This document shows positions 1 to 5,560 of a stretch of 5,672 nt of DNA, one piece after another. Where the stretch lies: contig DHOB01000074.1 in assembly GCA_002409675.1 (NCBI GenBank), positions 14,982 to 20,653 on the forward strand. Direction: 5' to 3'. A program made the translations under genes and the position numbers. The notes beneath the pieces are model-generated. The model was not told the origin of the DNA. It searched no databases and saw only the letters and a list, made by a program, of their open reading frames with translations. The DNA is from Ruminococcaceae bacterium UBA5401. GTDB lineage: Bacteria > Bacillota > Clostridia > Oscillospirales > Acutalibacteraceae. Every line of letters begins with the position of its first letter. Position 1 is the stretch's first letter.

Positions 1-6
1 GGTAAG

Positions 7-34
7 ATTATATGCAGGCGGCCGCCCGGGTCAT
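7..34 (-). promoter_or_regulatory. Weak candidate promoter for a gene beyond the left edge
   Basis: On the minus strand ATGACC (34-29, overlapping the gerW stop) is followed after 16 bp by a perfect TATAAT (12-7). The -35 matches only four of six consensus bases, and the -10 could be a chance AT-rich hexamer between GC-rich flanks. The palindrome GCGGCCGC (18-25) lies in the spacer. Confidence 0.25.
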
Positions 35-456
35 GATTGCTTTTCTGAAGCCGGCGCCGGTTTCGGCGCGTCCTGCTTCTGCTTTTTGCCCTTCCCGAAC
101 AGACTGACGATTTTGTCGATCAGGTCCGGGGCAAGCTCGATAATCCGGTCCGCGGAGGAGTTGCCGGGGTCCACGCGCAGCAGCTTGACGCTGCCGCCCG
201 AGATGGTCAGGAACGCGATGGGCGTGATGGTCACGCCCGCGCCGGTGCCGCCGCCGAAAAACTCCTTTTCCGGCTGCGTTTTGACCGGCAGGTCCGAGCC
301 GCCGGAGGCAAAGCCGTAGTTGACCTTTGAAATCGGGATGATTGTGATTCCGTCCGGAGTCACGATCGGGTCGCCGATTACGGAATTCACGTCGACCATC
401 TGCTTGATTTTTTCAAGCGTGGTATCCATCATGCCTTCAATTGGATGATCCGCCAT
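31..456 (-). CDS. gerW: GerW family sporulation protein (YtfJ)
   Basis: A 141-residue cytoplasmic protein of the GerW/YtfJ family. In Bacillus subtilis this protein is made in the developing spore and its loss impairs germination; the biochemical activity is not settled. The N-terminus (MADHPIEGMMDTTLEKIK) closely resembles the B. subtilis protein as I recall it, which fixes the ATG at 456. The family core follows: IGDPIVTPDG at 27-36, SKVNYGFASGGS at 43-54, and the glycine-rich GGGTGAGVTITPIAFL at 68-83. A helix at about 103-120 leads into a Lys/Gln/Pro/Ala-rich tail (121-141) that looks disordered. There is no signal peptide or membrane segment. The start lies 20 bp inside the DUF2953 gene, preceded by an AAGGCGG ribosome binding site about 9 nt away, so the two are likely coupled. 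It implies an organism that sporulates or descends from one that did. Family assignment is firm; the exact role here is inferred. Confidence 0.95.
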   Translation of the reverse strand: MADHPIEGMMDTTLEKIKQMVDVNSVIGDPIVTPDGITIIPISKVNYGFASGGSDLPVKTQPEKEFFGGGTGAGVTITPIAFLTISGGSVKLLRVDPGNSSADRIIELAPDLIDKIVSLFGKGKKQKQDAPKPAPASEKQS

Positions 457-1090
457 GAGAAAGCACCGCCTTTTCTTGAGTATTTTGGGAACTCGGGTTG
501 TTTTTAATTTTCTTGAACAGCTTGAAAGAACGCAGCGCCGCGTACAGCGCGGCGGAAATCAGGAACATCAGCCGGATTTTCAAATCCGCCTGAAACAGCA
601 CGCGGCTCTTTTTCGACCGGAAATCCGGGACGATGCAGATTCTGCGGCTCCGGTACCGGACGGCGCCGAAAAACAGGCCGGCGGCCGTCCCTACGGCGGC
701 GCAGACGCGGGCGTACTGCATGGCCGTCTGGGCCGCGTCGTCCGCCGCGACCGCGATGTCCAGCAGAAAATCCCCGACCGTGAGATGGCGGAACAGGCGT
801 TTTGCCGTCCCGGCCGCGATTTTTGCGACCTCGGTGAAAATCGAAAGAAACCCGAAAAGCCCCTGTTGCTTAAAAAGGCGCTTCAGAAAGGGCTCTTTCT
901 TCTCCGGCTTCTTTTCCCGCTCTTTTTTCTTTTCGGGCTTCGGGGGGCGCGGGGCAATCGTATAGTGGAAAAACAGAAAGCGCACCTGCACCCCGAACCG
1001 TTCCCGGAACGAAACCCGGAACGTGACCGGAAAGAACATCAGAAGCGTGTTGAAAGCCGTCAGGCCGAGGAACACATGCAGCGCGGTCAT
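437..1090 (-). CDS. DUF2953 domain-containing membrane protein (YtfI-like)
   Basis: A 217-residue protein of unknown function. Visible parts are an N-terminal hydrophobic segment (about 3-24), a short basic/aromatic stretch, a highly charged Pro/Lys/Glu linker (49-67, almost no other residues), an alpha-rich middle with TVGDFLLDIAVAADDAAQTA at 104-123, and a second hydrophobic segment (about 172-187) followed by a basic, Asn/Ser-rich tail. This layout, and the position directly before gerW, match the DUF2953 family, which I recall as YtfI next to YtfJ in Bacillus subtilis. The start codon overlaps the scpB stop in an ATGA (1087-1090), with GGAGG 7 nt upstream. The stop lies 20 bp inside gerW. 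Probably anchored in the membrane; a sporulation-related role is only suggested by the neighbour. The last roughly 25 codons are clearly more AT-rich than the rest. Confidence 0.85.
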   Translation of the reverse strand: MTALHVFLGLTAFNTLLMFFPVTFRVSFRERFGVQVRFLFFHYTIAPRPPKPEKKKEREKKPEKKEPFLKRLFKQQGLFGFLSIFTEVAKIAAGTAKRLFRHLTVGDFLLDIAVAADDAAQTAMQYARVCAAVGTAAGLFFGAVRYRSRRICIVPDFRSKKSRVLFQADLKIRLMFLISAALYAALRSFKLFKKIKNNPSSQNTQEKAVLSHGGSSN

Positions 1091-1644
1091 CCCGCGTCCT
1101 CCGCCGGTTCACCCTCCGCACCGTCCGCCCGCTCCAGCGGAGGAAGCTCGCGGAGAGAAGAGATGTTCAGGCACCGCAGAAAATCCGGCGTCGTGCCGTA
1201 AAGCAGCGGCCGGCCGGGCAGCTCCAGCCGGCCGCGCTCCTCCACAAGGCCCTTGGCCGTCAGGCTGCCCAGCACGCCGGAGCAGTCCACGCCGCGCACC
1301 TGCTCGACGAACGCCTTGGTGACCGGCTGGTTGTAGGCGACCACGGCGAGGACCTCCAGCGCCGCCTGCGAAAGCGGCATGTTCCGCCGCATGTCGAGGG
1401 CAGCGCGGACGTATTCCGCATCCTCCGGCCGCGTGCACATCTGCCAGCGCCCGTCCAGATTTTTGATGCAGAGCCCCCCCGGCGCGCCGTTGATCCGGTC
1501 CGCAAGGTCGTTCATCAGCTTTTCCGCCGTGGGGAGGTCCAGCCCGAGGACCGCGGCGATCCGGCCGAGGCCGACCGGGTCGCCCCCCGCGAACAGAATC
1601 GCCTCCATCGCTCCCTGCGCCTTTTTAACGTCCATCCGCAACAC
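1087..1644 (-). CDS. scpB: Segregation and condensation protein B (ScpB)
   Basis: ScpB is the dimeric winged-helix (kite) subunit of the SMC-ScpAB condensin, which compacts and helps segregate the chromosome from the origin region. At 185 residues it has the normal family length. The first winged-helix domain starts at about residue 8 (AQGAMEAILFAGGDPV). The second carries the family signature LSQAALEVLAVVAYNQPVTK at 91-110, then VRGVDCSGVLGSL at 116-128 and GRPLLYGTTPDFL at 144-156. The tail (171-185) is acidic and low in complexity. The start is ambiguous: GTG at 1644 (5 nt after an AAGGA), TTG at 1641 (8 nt) or ATG at 1635 (14 nt). All give the same domain, and spacing favours GTG or TTG over ATG. 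With GTG the gene overlaps scpA by 20 bp; its stop overlaps the next gene by 4 bp. Confidence 0.97.
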   Translation of the reverse strand: MLRMDVKKAQGAMEAILFAGGDPVGLGRIAAVLGLDLPTAEKLMNDLADRINGAPGGLCIKNLDGRWQMCTRPEDAEYVRAALDMRRNMPLSQAALEVLAVVAYNQPVTKAFVEQVRGVDCSGVLGSLTAKGLVEERGRLELPGRPLLYGTTPDFLRCLNISSLRELPPLERADGAEGEPAEDAG

Positions 1645-2338
1645 CGCCGTCCTTCAAAATGACCGTATCGTCCCGGCCCTCGACCCGGATGCGCCCGCCC
1701 TTGACCAGCTCCAGCACCGCCAGAAAAGTGGCGACCAGCTCCGACCTGCCGCGGCAGCCGCGGTACAGGTCGAGGAACCGCGCCCTGCCGGCCCCCCGCA
1801 GCCCGTGCAGCACCTTTTTGATGCACGAGGCGACGCTGACGATTTTATGCGCCACGATGCCGGAAAACGCCTCCGCCGGGGGCGGCAGAAAGCGCCTGCC
1901 CCGGCCCACCGCGCTGCGGTAGGCCTCGTAAATCTCCCGCGGGGTATGGTGCCCGCGGTACGAGGTGTCGAACTCGACCTGCTCCGCCGGGCGCGTGAGA
2001 AAATCGAAGCTGAACCGGCGTCCCAGCTCCGCCGCGGCCCGCCTGCACTGGTCGTACTCCAGAAGCCGGCCGCTCAGCTCCCGCGACATCCGCTCGGCCT
2101 CCTCCGGCTTCGGCAGAAGGGAGGCCGTTTTGATATAGACCAGCTTTGCGGCCATCTCCAGAAATTCGCTCGCCACATCCATGTCCTGCTTCTGCATCGC
2201 ATGGATCTGCTCGAGGTACTGGTCCACAAGGTCGGCGATGCAGATATCGCAGATATTCATCTTGTTCTTCGCAATCAGATGCAGCAGAAGGTCCAGCGGG
2301 CCTTCAAAGCCGTTCAGCTTGTAATTTAGCTTTTCCAT
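1625..2338 (-). CDS. scpA: Segregation and condensation protein A (ScpA), kleisin
   Basis: ScpA is the kleisin that bridges the two SMC heads and recruits the ScpB dimer in bacterial condensin. The 237-residue length is typical. The N-terminal domain opens with the family hallmark FEGPLDLLLHLI (11-22) and continues with ADLVDQYLEQI (35-45) and ASEFLEMAAKLVYIKTASLL (56-75), the helices expected to contact the SMC neck. A variable middle (80-150) is expected to include the ScpB-binding segment. The C-terminal winged helix, which binds the SMC cap, is at about 198-228 (RSELVATFLAVLELVKGGRI). The ATG at 2338 is confirmed by the conserved start (MEKLNYKLNGFEGPLDL) even though no normal Shine-Dalgarno lies before it. 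It follows the M50 protease gene after 24 nt and overlaps scpB. No smc gene is in the window, as is usual. Confidence 0.98.
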   Translation of the reverse strand: MEKLNYKLNGFEGPLDLLLHLIAKNKMNICDICIADLVDQYLEQIHAMQKQDMDVASEFLEMAAKLVYIKTASLLPKPEEAERMSRELSGRLLEYDQCRRAAAELGRRFSFDFLTRPAEQVEFDTSYRGHHTPREIYEAYRSAVGRGRRFLPPPAEAFSGIVAHKIVSVASCIKKVLHGLRGAGRARFLDLYRGCRGRSELVATFLAVLELVKGGRIRVEGRDDTVILKDGGVADGR

Positions 2339-2362
2339 CCTTTTACTTTTTATTTATGTTTT
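2339..2362 (-). promoter_or_regulatory. A-rich scpA leader without a normal Shine-Dalgarno
   Basis: The 24 nt between the protease stop (TAA) and the scpA ATG are almost all A and T on the coding strand. The only purine run resembling a ribosome binding site is AAAAGG directly against the ATG, with no spacer. Every other gene start in this operon has a recognisable site 5-9 nt upstream. An unstructured A-rich leader can support initiation by itself, so scpA may be initiated that way or by ribosomes ending the protease gene. Confidence 0.5.
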
Positions 2363-3052
2363 TTACGCCAGGCCGAAAAGCCGGAACGGAAGGAGCCCGA
2401 GTTCCCAGACTCCGTCGTTGCACACTTTTACGAGGGCGTTGATGGGCGTGTCCAGAAAGCCCAAAAACAGAACGATAAAGGCGACCATCACGATGATGTT
2501 CTGGTGGCGGTAATAGTTGTAAAGCGCGCGGCTGGAAAGAAAGGCGCCGAGGATTTTCGAGCCGTCGAGCGGCGGAAGGGGAATCAGATTGAAAACGGCG
2601 AGCCCCACGTTGATGGCGGTGTACGCCGTGAAAAAGCCGAGCACGAGCTGGGGCACCGAGCCGTGCGCGGCCAGAAAAATCGCGTAAAAAACCACCGCTC
2701 CGACCCATGCGGCCAGAAAGTTGGAGAGCGGCCCCGCCAGCGCCGTCAGGGCCGTGTCGCGCCGCGGATTTTTAAAATACCGCGAATCGATCGGCACGGG
2801 CTTGGCCCACCCGAACCCGAACAGAAGAAGGAACAGCGCGCCGACCGGGTCGAAGCTGGCCAGCGGATTCAGGGTCAGGCGCCCCTGCGCCTTCGCGGTG
2901 CCGTCGCCCAGCTTGGCGGCGGCCCAGGCGTGTGCGCATTCGTGGACGGGCAGGATGCAGAAAATCACGAACAGGGTGGCGAGAATCTGCGCGGCGATAT
3001 CGCCCAGCCCGACCTGCTGGCCCGACAGAAGGCGTTGAATCTCATTCAGCAT
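2363..3052 (-). CDS. Site-2 protease family (M50) intramembrane metalloprotease
   Basis: A polytopic zinc metalloprotease of the S2P/M50 family (the short YwhC-like type without a PDZ domain). These enzymes cut membrane-embedded substrates, often to release a regulator. The zinc motif HECAH is at residues 37-41 inside the first hydrophobic segment (about 20-46). GRLTLNPLASFDPVG (57-71) and GFGWAKPVPID (79-89) are typical of this subgroup. The third metal ligand is D163 in NLIPLPPLDGSK (155-166). Further hydrophobic segments lie at about 70-82, 104-129, 134-158 and 184-201. All catalytic residues are present, so it should be active; its substrate cannot be read from the sequence. The ATG at 3052 has AGAAGGAG 8 nt upstream and a good promoter just beyond. 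It is the first gene of the operon with scpA-scpB, an arrangement common in Clostridia. Confidence 0.93.
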   Translation of the reverse strand: MLNEIQRLLSGQQVGLGDIAAQILATLFVIFCILPVHECAHAWAAAKLGDGTAKAQGRLTLNPLASFDPVGALFLLLFGFGWAKPVPIDSRYFKNPRRDTALTALAGPLSNFLAAWVGAVVFYAIFLAAHGSVPQLVLGFFTAYTAINVGLAVFNLIPLPPLDGSKILGAFLSSRALYNYYRHQNIIVMVAFIVLFLGFLDTPINALVKVCNDGVWELGLLPFRLFGLA

Positions 3053-3060
3053 ACGGCACT

Positions 3061-3068
3061 CTCCTTCT
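3061..3068 (-). promoter_or_regulatory. Ribosome binding site of the M50 protease gene
   Basis: On the minus strand AGAAGGAG lies 8 nt before the ATG at 3052. It supports that start over later in-frame codons. Confidence 0.75.
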
Positions 3069-3078
3069 CATTTATCTG

Positions 3079-3107
3079 ATTATAATACGCAGGCCGCAAA
3101 AACACAA
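3079..3107 (-). promoter_or_regulatory. Sigma-A-type promoter for the M50-scpA-scpB-DUF2953-gerW operon
   Basis: Reading the minus strand, TTGTGT (3107-3102) is followed after exactly 17 bp by a perfect TATAAT (3084-3079). Transcription would begin near 3072, leaving a leader of only about 20 nt that carries the ribosome binding site. No other strong promoter is evident before the four downstream genes, which overlap or nearly abut, so this promoter probably drives all of them. Confidence 0.7.
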
Positions 3108-3127
3108 GCGAAGGCGGCATTTTGCGA

Positions 3128-3162
3128 TTTTCGGCGCCGCCGGCGCCGTCCGGGGCCGAAAA
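3128..3162. repeat. GC-rich inverted repeat between the divergent promoters
   Basis: Two nested inverted repeats. The outer one is TTTTCGGC (3128-3135) with GCCGAAAA (3155-3162), 8 bp. The inner one is CGGCGCC (3132-3138) with GGCGCCG (3142-3148), a perfect 7-bp stem around a 3-nt loop. They share bases, so only one can form at a time. No T-run follows on either strand, so it does not look like a terminator. It lies upstream of both promoters and could be a DNA-level operator or a chance product of high GC; the sequence alone cannot decide. Confidence 0.45.
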
Positions 3163-3173
3163 ACAAAAAATAC

Positions 3174-3202
3174 TTGCATTTCCGCCGCAAATCTGGTACC
3201 AT
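3174..3202 (+). promoter_or_regulatory. rpmB promoter with extended -10 and A-rich upstream stretch
   Basis: TTGCAT (3174-3179) and TACCAT (3197-3202) are separated by exactly 17 bp, and the -10 is preceded by TGG, giving an extended TGn motif. Just upstream, 3159-3170 is nearly all A (A5-C-A6), which resembles an UP element as expected for a strongly expressed ribosomal protein gene. Transcription would start near 3209, giving a leader of about 43 nt. Confidence 0.7.
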
Positions 3203-3235
3203 AGCACTGTTGCGGTTTTGAATCGATCCCCTTTG

Positions 3236-3243
3236 AAGGAGGT
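3236..3243 (+). promoter_or_regulatory. Perfect Shine-Dalgarno of rpmB
   Basis: AAGGAGGT is fully complementary to the 3' end of 16S rRNA and lies 8 nt before the ATG at 3252. It fixes the start of this short gene. Confidence 0.88.
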
Positions 3244-3251
3244 GCAGATAG

Positions 3252-3440
3252 ATGGCAAAATGCGCTTTCTGCGGCAAGGATGTAACATTCAGCATGCAGG
3301 TCTCCCACTCCCACAGGCGTTCCGGCAGAACCTGGAAGCCCAACGTGAGGCGTGTGAAGGCGCTGGTGAACGGCACCCCGAAAAGGGTTTATGCCTGCAC
3401 CCGCTGCCTGCGTTCCGGAAAAGTGAAACGCGCGGTCTGA
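3252..3440 (+). CDS. rpmB: 50S ribosomal protein L28 (bL28), zinc-binding form
   Basis: A 62-residue basic protein of the large ribosomal subunit. The start MAKCAFCGKDVTFSMQVSHS and the segment RTWKPNVRRVKALVNGTPKR (26-45) are characteristic of bL28. Two Cys pairs, C4/C7 and C49/C52, form the zinc ribbon of the zinc-binding (C+) form; the cysteine-free paralogue used under zinc limitation is a different protein. Length is normal for Firmicutes. It is the only plus-strand gene here, transcribed alone between its own promoter and a terminator shared with plsY. Confidence 0.98.
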   Translation: MAKCAFCGKDVTFSMQVSHSHRRSGRTWKPNVRRVKALVNGTPKRVYACTRCLRSGKVKRAV

Positions 3441-3463
3441 GAGCGGCGAAACGCCGAAAAAGA

Positions 3464-3498
3464 GACAGCTTCGGGAGAAATTCCGGAGCTGCCTTTTT
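3464..3498. terminator. Bidirectional intrinsic terminator between rpmB and plsY
   Basis: The arm 3464-3476 (GACAGCTTCGGGA) pairs with 3481-3493 (TTCCGGAGCTGCC) through 13 positions with one mismatch and two G-T pairs, around a GAAA tetraloop (3477-3480). On the plus strand TTTTT (3494-3498) follows, and a second T6 run comes a few bases later, ending rpmB. On the minus strand the stem is followed by TCTTTTT, ending plsY, whose stop is 18 nt before it. A smaller hairpin, CGGCG-AAA-CGCCG (3444-3456), lies just after the rpmB stop. Confidence 0.88.
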
Positions 3499-3511
3499 CT
3501 GATTTTTTCGC

Positions 3512-4225
3512 TCACTGCCGGTGCTTTACGGAAAGTCTGCTCTCCGTTCCGTTCATGATCCGCACGATGTTGGAGCGGTGCTTGAGGATTAGAATTGCCG
3601 CCGTCACGGCGGAAATCACCGTGGTGACCCAGACGTATGAAAGCGGAATCGGCCCGCCGGGAAAATGCCCTGCGAGGTAGTCGTCAAAATAGACGAACAG
3701 AAAATTGGAAACCGGAAACGAAACGGCGCCGCAGATCGACGAGATGGAGACGATTTTCGTCACGGCCAGCACGACCGCGAACACCGCGACCGCGACCGCA
3801 AAGAAGCGCCAGTCGATAAACGCCACCATCGCGGAAGTCGCAAGGATGCCCTTGCCGCCCCGAAAGCCGAAATACAGCGGGTAGATATGCCCCAGCACAC
3901 AGGCCAGCCCCGCGAGGTAGGCCCCGTACTGGGCGAGGTAGGGCGGGGCGCCGTTCGCGGCGCACACATACCGGAAAATTTCGCGCCCGATGCAGACGGA
4001 GACGCCGCCCTTCGCAAAATCGAAAATCAGGGTGAAGAGGGCGGCTTTGCCCCCCACGCAGCGAAGGACGTTGGTCAGCCCGGCATTCCCGCTGCCGAGG
4101 TCGCGGATATCGACGTTGTCGAACGCCCTGGTGAAGATGATGGAAAAGCTGATGCTGCCGAGCAGATAGGCCACGGCCATCACCGCCAGGGCCGGCAGGA
4201 CAAACGTTTCAAGGCCTTCCGGCAT
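3512..4225 (-). CDS. plsY: Glycerol-3-phosphate acyltransferase PlsY
   Basis: PlsY is an integral membrane enzyme that moves an acyl group from acyl-phosphate (made by PlsX) to sn-glycerol-3-phosphate, giving lysophosphatidic acid, the first step of phospholipid synthesis in most Gram-positives. The three conserved cytoplasmic motifs are present: RDLGSGNAGLTNVLR (41-55), GHIYPLYFGFRGGKG (112-126, with the glycine-rich phosphate loop) and KHRSNIVRIMNGTES (215-229). Hydrophobic segments lie at about 9-31, 59-80, 99-120, 136-156, 160-180 and 195-214. At 237 residues it is somewhat longer than the usual roughly 200; the extra length sits in the loops around 81-98 and 180-195. The ATG follows the der stop codon directly (TGAATG), with GGGAGGAA inside the end of der as its ribosome binding site, so the two are co-translated. 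gpsA, often next in Clostridia, is absent; a terminator follows. Confidence 0.97.
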   Translation of the reverse strand: MPEGLETFVLPALAVMAVAYLLGSISFSIIFTRAFDNVDIRDLGSGNAGLTNVLRCVGGKAALFTLIFDFAKGGVSVCIGREIFRYVCAANGAPPYLAQYGAYLAGLACVLGHIYPLYFGFRGGKGILATSAMVAFIDWRFFAVAVAVFAVVLAVTKIVSISSICGAVSFPVSNFLFVYFDDYLAGHFPGGPIPLSYVWVTTVISAVTAAILILKHRSNIVRIMNGTESRLSVKHRQ

Positions 4226-5560
4226 TCAGATTCCTCCCTCTTTCCGGCTGCGTTCGCGCACGACGAAGCGGACGGGCGTCCCGCCGAGGGCGAACGTTTC
4301 CCGAATCACGTTTTCAAGGTACCGCTGGTAAGAAAAATGGAACAGCGGGCGGGAATTGACGAAGAACACAAAGGTCGGCGGCCGGACCGCCGTCTGCGTC
4401 ATATAGTAGATTTTCAGCCTTCTGCCCTTGTCCGTCGGCGGCTGAACGCGCTCGGTCGCCTGCGCCAGCGCCTCGTTGAGGCGGCCGGTGGAAATGCGCG
4501 TGGCGTTGGCCTTTGCCGCGCCGGTCACCGCCTCGAAAAGGCGGTCGATTCTCTGCCCCGTTCTGGCCGAGATAAACACAATCGGCGCGTAGGACATGAA
4601 CGAAAAGTCCTGCTCCAGCCGCCGGCGGTAAATCGGCATGGTCGCATCGCTCTTTTCGACGGCGTCCCATTTGTTGACGGCGATCACGCAGCCCTTGCCG
4701 GCTTCGTGCGCCATGCCCGCTATTTTGGAATCCTGCTCGGTAAAGCCGACCGTCCCGTCGAGCAGAATCACGCACACGTCGCTGCGCTCCACCGCCATCT
4801 GGGCGCGCAGCATGCTGTACCGCTCCACCGCGCCCTCCACGCGGCTTTTCCGGCGCAGGCCGGCCGTGTCGATCAGCACAAAGCGGCCGTACTTGTTCTC
4901 GACGGCGATATCGACCGCGTCGCGCGTGGTCCCCGCCCGATCCGAAACCATCATGCGCTCTTCGCCCGCAATCCGGTTGACCAGCGAGGACTTCCCGACG
5001 TTCGGCTTCCCGATGACGGCGACGCGGACCGGCTCGCCGGGCCCGCCCTCTTCCTGCGCGTCGGGCAGGTGCCCGACGACGAGGTCGAGCAGGTCGCCCG
5101 TCCCGTGCCCGTGGACGGACGACACGGCGACCGGGTCGCCCAGACCCAGGCTGTAGAACTCGTAGAACTCCGGGGGCGGGGGGCCGATGCTGTCGCACTT
5201 GTTCACGCAGAGAATCACCGGCTTGCCGCTTCGGCGCAGCAGAGCGGCGATCTCTTCGTCGGCCGCCGTGACGCCGCAGGTCAGGTCCGTCACAAAAAGA
5301 ATCGCGTCCGCGGCGTCGATGGCAAGCTCCGCCTGGGCGCGGACCCCCGCCGCGATTTCCTCCTTGGACCCGGGCTCTATGCCGCCGGTGTCCACCAGCG
5401 AAAAGGCCCGGCCGTTCCACTCGCAGCCGCCGTAAATCCGGTCGCGCGTCACGCCCGGCGTATCGTCCACAATGGAAACGCGCCGGCCCACCAGCTTGTT
5501 GAACAGGGTGGATTTCCCGACGTTCGGCCTTCCCACGACGGCGACGACCGGTTTTGCCAA
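4226..5560 (-). CDS. der: Ribosome biogenesis GTPase Der (EngA)
   Basis: Der is an essential double GTPase needed for maturation of the 50S subunit. The 444 residues match the family. First G domain: P-loop GRPNVGKS (10-17), TPGVTRD (34-40), DTGG (57-60), NKCD (120-123). Second G domain: GKPNVGKS (184-191), DRAGTTRD (207-214), DTAGLRRKS (231-239), NKWD (296-299), SARTG (331-335). The C-terminal KH-like domain (about 350-440) ends in GTPVRFVVRERSRK. All nucleotide-binding motifs are intact. An acidic linker (about 168-177) joins the G domains, and four prolines in a row occur at 127-130. The start is TTG at 5560, chosen because GAGGAGGG lies 7 nt upstream and the protein begins MAKPVVAVVGRPNVGKS as in the family. 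An ATG at 5567 is in another frame. The der frame is open upstream to the window edge (see findings). Confidence 0.98.
   Translation of the reverse strand: MAKPVVAVVGRPNVGKSTLFNKLVGRRVSIVDDTPGVTRDRIYGGCEWNGRAFSLVDTGGIEPGSKEEIAAGVRAQAELAIDAADAILFVTDLTCGVTAADEEIAALLRRSGKPVILCVNKCDSIGPPPPEFYEFYSLGLGDPVAVSSVHGHGTGDLLDLVVGHLPDAQEEGGPGEPVRVAVIGKPNVGKSSLVNRIAGEERMMVSDRAGTTRDAVDIAVENKYGRFVLIDTAGLRRKSRVEGAVERYSMLRAQMAVERSDVCVILLDGTVGFTEQDSKIAGMAHEAGKGCVIAVNKWDAVEKSDATMPIYRRRLEQDFSFMSYAPIVFISARTGQRIDRLFEAVTGAAKANATRISTGRLNEALAQATERVQPPTDKGRRLKIYYMTQTAVRPPTFVFFVNSRPLFHFSYQRYLENVIRETFALGGTPVRFVVRERSRKEGGI

Noticed and set aside
18..25. GCGGCCGC palindrome as a regulatory site
   Set aside because: An 8-bp GC-only palindrome is unremarkable in GC-rich DNA and has no second copy nearby.
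457..535. A forespore sigma-factor promoter before gerW in the AT-rich end of DUF2953
   Set aside because: I looked for sigma-F/G-like and vegetative hexamers at correct spacing and found no convincing pair; the AT-rich dip alone is not enough.
455..1201. A 248-codon plus-strand open frame opposite DUF2953
   Set aside because: The product is almost entirely Arg, Lys, Pro and Gln with no family resemblance, and the minus-strand gene is supported by overlaps, a ribosome binding site and family layout.
1379..2329. A 316-codon plus-strand open frame opposite scpA and scpB
   Set aside because: It is antisense to well-conserved genes, has low-complexity Arg/Pro/Leu/Gln composition and no ribosome binding site; it is a mirror of codon bias.
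3209..3251. A possible regulatory RNA leader for rpmB
   Set aside because: Only about 43 nt long with no stable stem apart from a CCTT/AAGG pairing with a 2-nt loop, too tight to form; no known ribosomal leader type was recognised.
3072..3515. Minus-strand open frames opposite rpmB and across the rpmB promoter
   Set aside because: They cross a terminator and two promoters, lie antisense to bL28 and carry no recognisable domain.
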